DNA of 15,131 bases from Candidatus Sabulitectum sp. GTDB lineage: Bacteria > Fermentibacterota > Fermentibacteria > Fermentibacterales > JCC-6. Positions 14,557-15,131 of this stretch are shown here, one piece after another. Each line of letters begins with the position of its first letter. Position 1 is the first letter of the stretch. The notes beneath the pieces are model-generated. The model was not told the origin of the DNA and ran no database searches. It saw only the letters and a program-made list of their open reading frames with translations. The position numbers and the translations under genes were made by a program. The stretch covers positions 1 to 15,131 of the forward strand of contig JAGLQD010000049.1 of assembly GCA_023136985.1 (NCBI GenBank), read 5' to 3'.

Positions 14557-15131
14557 AGTGGCATCACCGTTATGCGATCCAGGTCAGCATTCACTCTGGC
14601 GTCTACAAAAACGCCGATCTGACCGGTTGGCGGAATAATAGTTCTTACAACCTGCACCAGCTGACCGTTAACAGAGAAATCGGTGTAGTTGCCGTGAACC
14701 TCAGCGGTAAGTTCAACTTCGTTCAATCTGTATGGCAGGAGCCTTGATGATTCGAATACATCCAACCCCATCACTGGTATCCACAAACCGTTCAAACATC
14801 TCTGTATTGTGTACTGTCCTCGTCCGTTTACACCAAGAAGAAGAAAATTCTCTACACCGTCCGCCCGGAGTACCAGCCCAACCACGGAATGCGACTGCGC
14901 ATCTGTCACATTGAACACCGCCTGAACGATGCCGTCTGCCAGAAGCCCGGATGTACTGAGCAGCACAACAGGCTCATTGAAGTAGTGATTATCGATGTGA
15001 AGGGCACCGTTGTACACATCGTATGGAACATCGGGACCAAATGGTCTGTCAAGGACTCTCTGGAATGAGCAGTTCAAAAGAGTGTCGTCAGGTGCAGGGG
15101 CAGCCTGATCAATAGATCTCTGCTCTATGGT
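14550..15131 (-). CDS. ConA/LamG-like beta-sandwich protein, 5' partial at the right edge
   Basis: The frame stays open to the window edge, so the start is outside; the TTG at 15077 is internal (preceding residues include IDQAAPAPDDTL). The visible 193 residues have the jelly-roll pattern of ConA-like/DUF1080 modules: an N-terminal PYDVYNGALHIDNHYF, GLVLRADGVENFLLLGVN, YTIQRCLNGLW, VELTAEVHGNYTDFSVNGQLV, TGQIGVFVDARVNADLDRITV. It is similar in layout, though not clearly in sequence, to the protein at 2266-2958. Together with the coupled deacetylase it suggests a glycan-binding and glycan-modifying pair; this is inference from context. Confidence 0.72.
   Translation of the reverse strand, partial: TIEQRSIDQAAPAPDDTLLNCSFQRVLDRPFGPDVPYDVYNGALHIDNHYFNEPVVLLSTSGLLADGIVQAVFNVTDAQSHSVVGLVLRADGVENFLLLGVNGRGQYTIQRCLNGLWIPVMGLDVFESSRLLPYRLNEVELTAEVHGNYTDFSVNGQLVQVVRTIIPPTGQIGVFVDARVNADLDRITVMPLW

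Overview
The window looks like chromosomal DNA from an uncultured member of the FCB superphylum (Bacteroidota, Fibrobacterota, Gemmatimonadota and allied candidate phyla). Evidence: an exported protein ends in a type IX secretion (T9SS) sorting domain, and a lipoprotein has the Cys-x(6)-GGPxDxxPP opening and Ig-like fold common in Bacteroidota-type genomes. Genes are packed with 4 to 17 bp overlaps, and GTG and TTG starts are frequent. A Fermentibacteria-like lineage is a guess that only a marker-gene tree could settle. I see no phage genes, transposase, CRISPR array or plasmid functions; the region is mostly housekeeping genes mixed with lineage-specific envelope genes.

Layout, + strand. Positions 1-1649 hold the 3' part of a T9SS-exported protein, followed by a hairpin terminator. 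A small PH/GRAM-like protein (1781-2188) follows. After a 77 bp gap comes a tightly coupled run: an exported concanavalin-A/LamG-like protein (2266-2958), the lipid II flippase MurJ (2955-4571), the excision nuclease subunit UvrC (4561-6348) and an exported protein of unknown function (6345-7343). A tRNA-Leu(UAA) gene (7375-7462) ends 12 bp before mutL (7475-9196). Then come miaA (9186-10082), a ParB-like/HTH protein fused to TPR repeats (10094-11296), an Ig-like lipoprotein (11293-12876) and a nitroreductase carrying two [4Fe-4S] motifs (12876-13658), which seems to start at a rare ATT codon.

Minus strand. A polysaccharide-deacetylase-like exported protein (13642-14556) lies downstream of, and coupled to, a second ConA/LamG-like protein (14550 to beyond the right edge). 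This pair converges on the nitroreductase gene with a 17 bp overlap.

Themes: DNA repair (UvrC, nuclease-type MutL), tRNA modification (MiaA next to a tRNA that carries its A36-A37-A38 recognition signal), peptidoglycan precursor export and glycan modification (MurJ, deacetylase), and exported beta-sandwich proteins. Points most worth a second look are the ATT-started diferredoxin nitroreductase, the ParB-HTH-TPR fusion in a mutL-miaA operon, and the tRNA-Leu gene placed directly against the mutL ribosome binding site. I found no clear new defence or mobile system.
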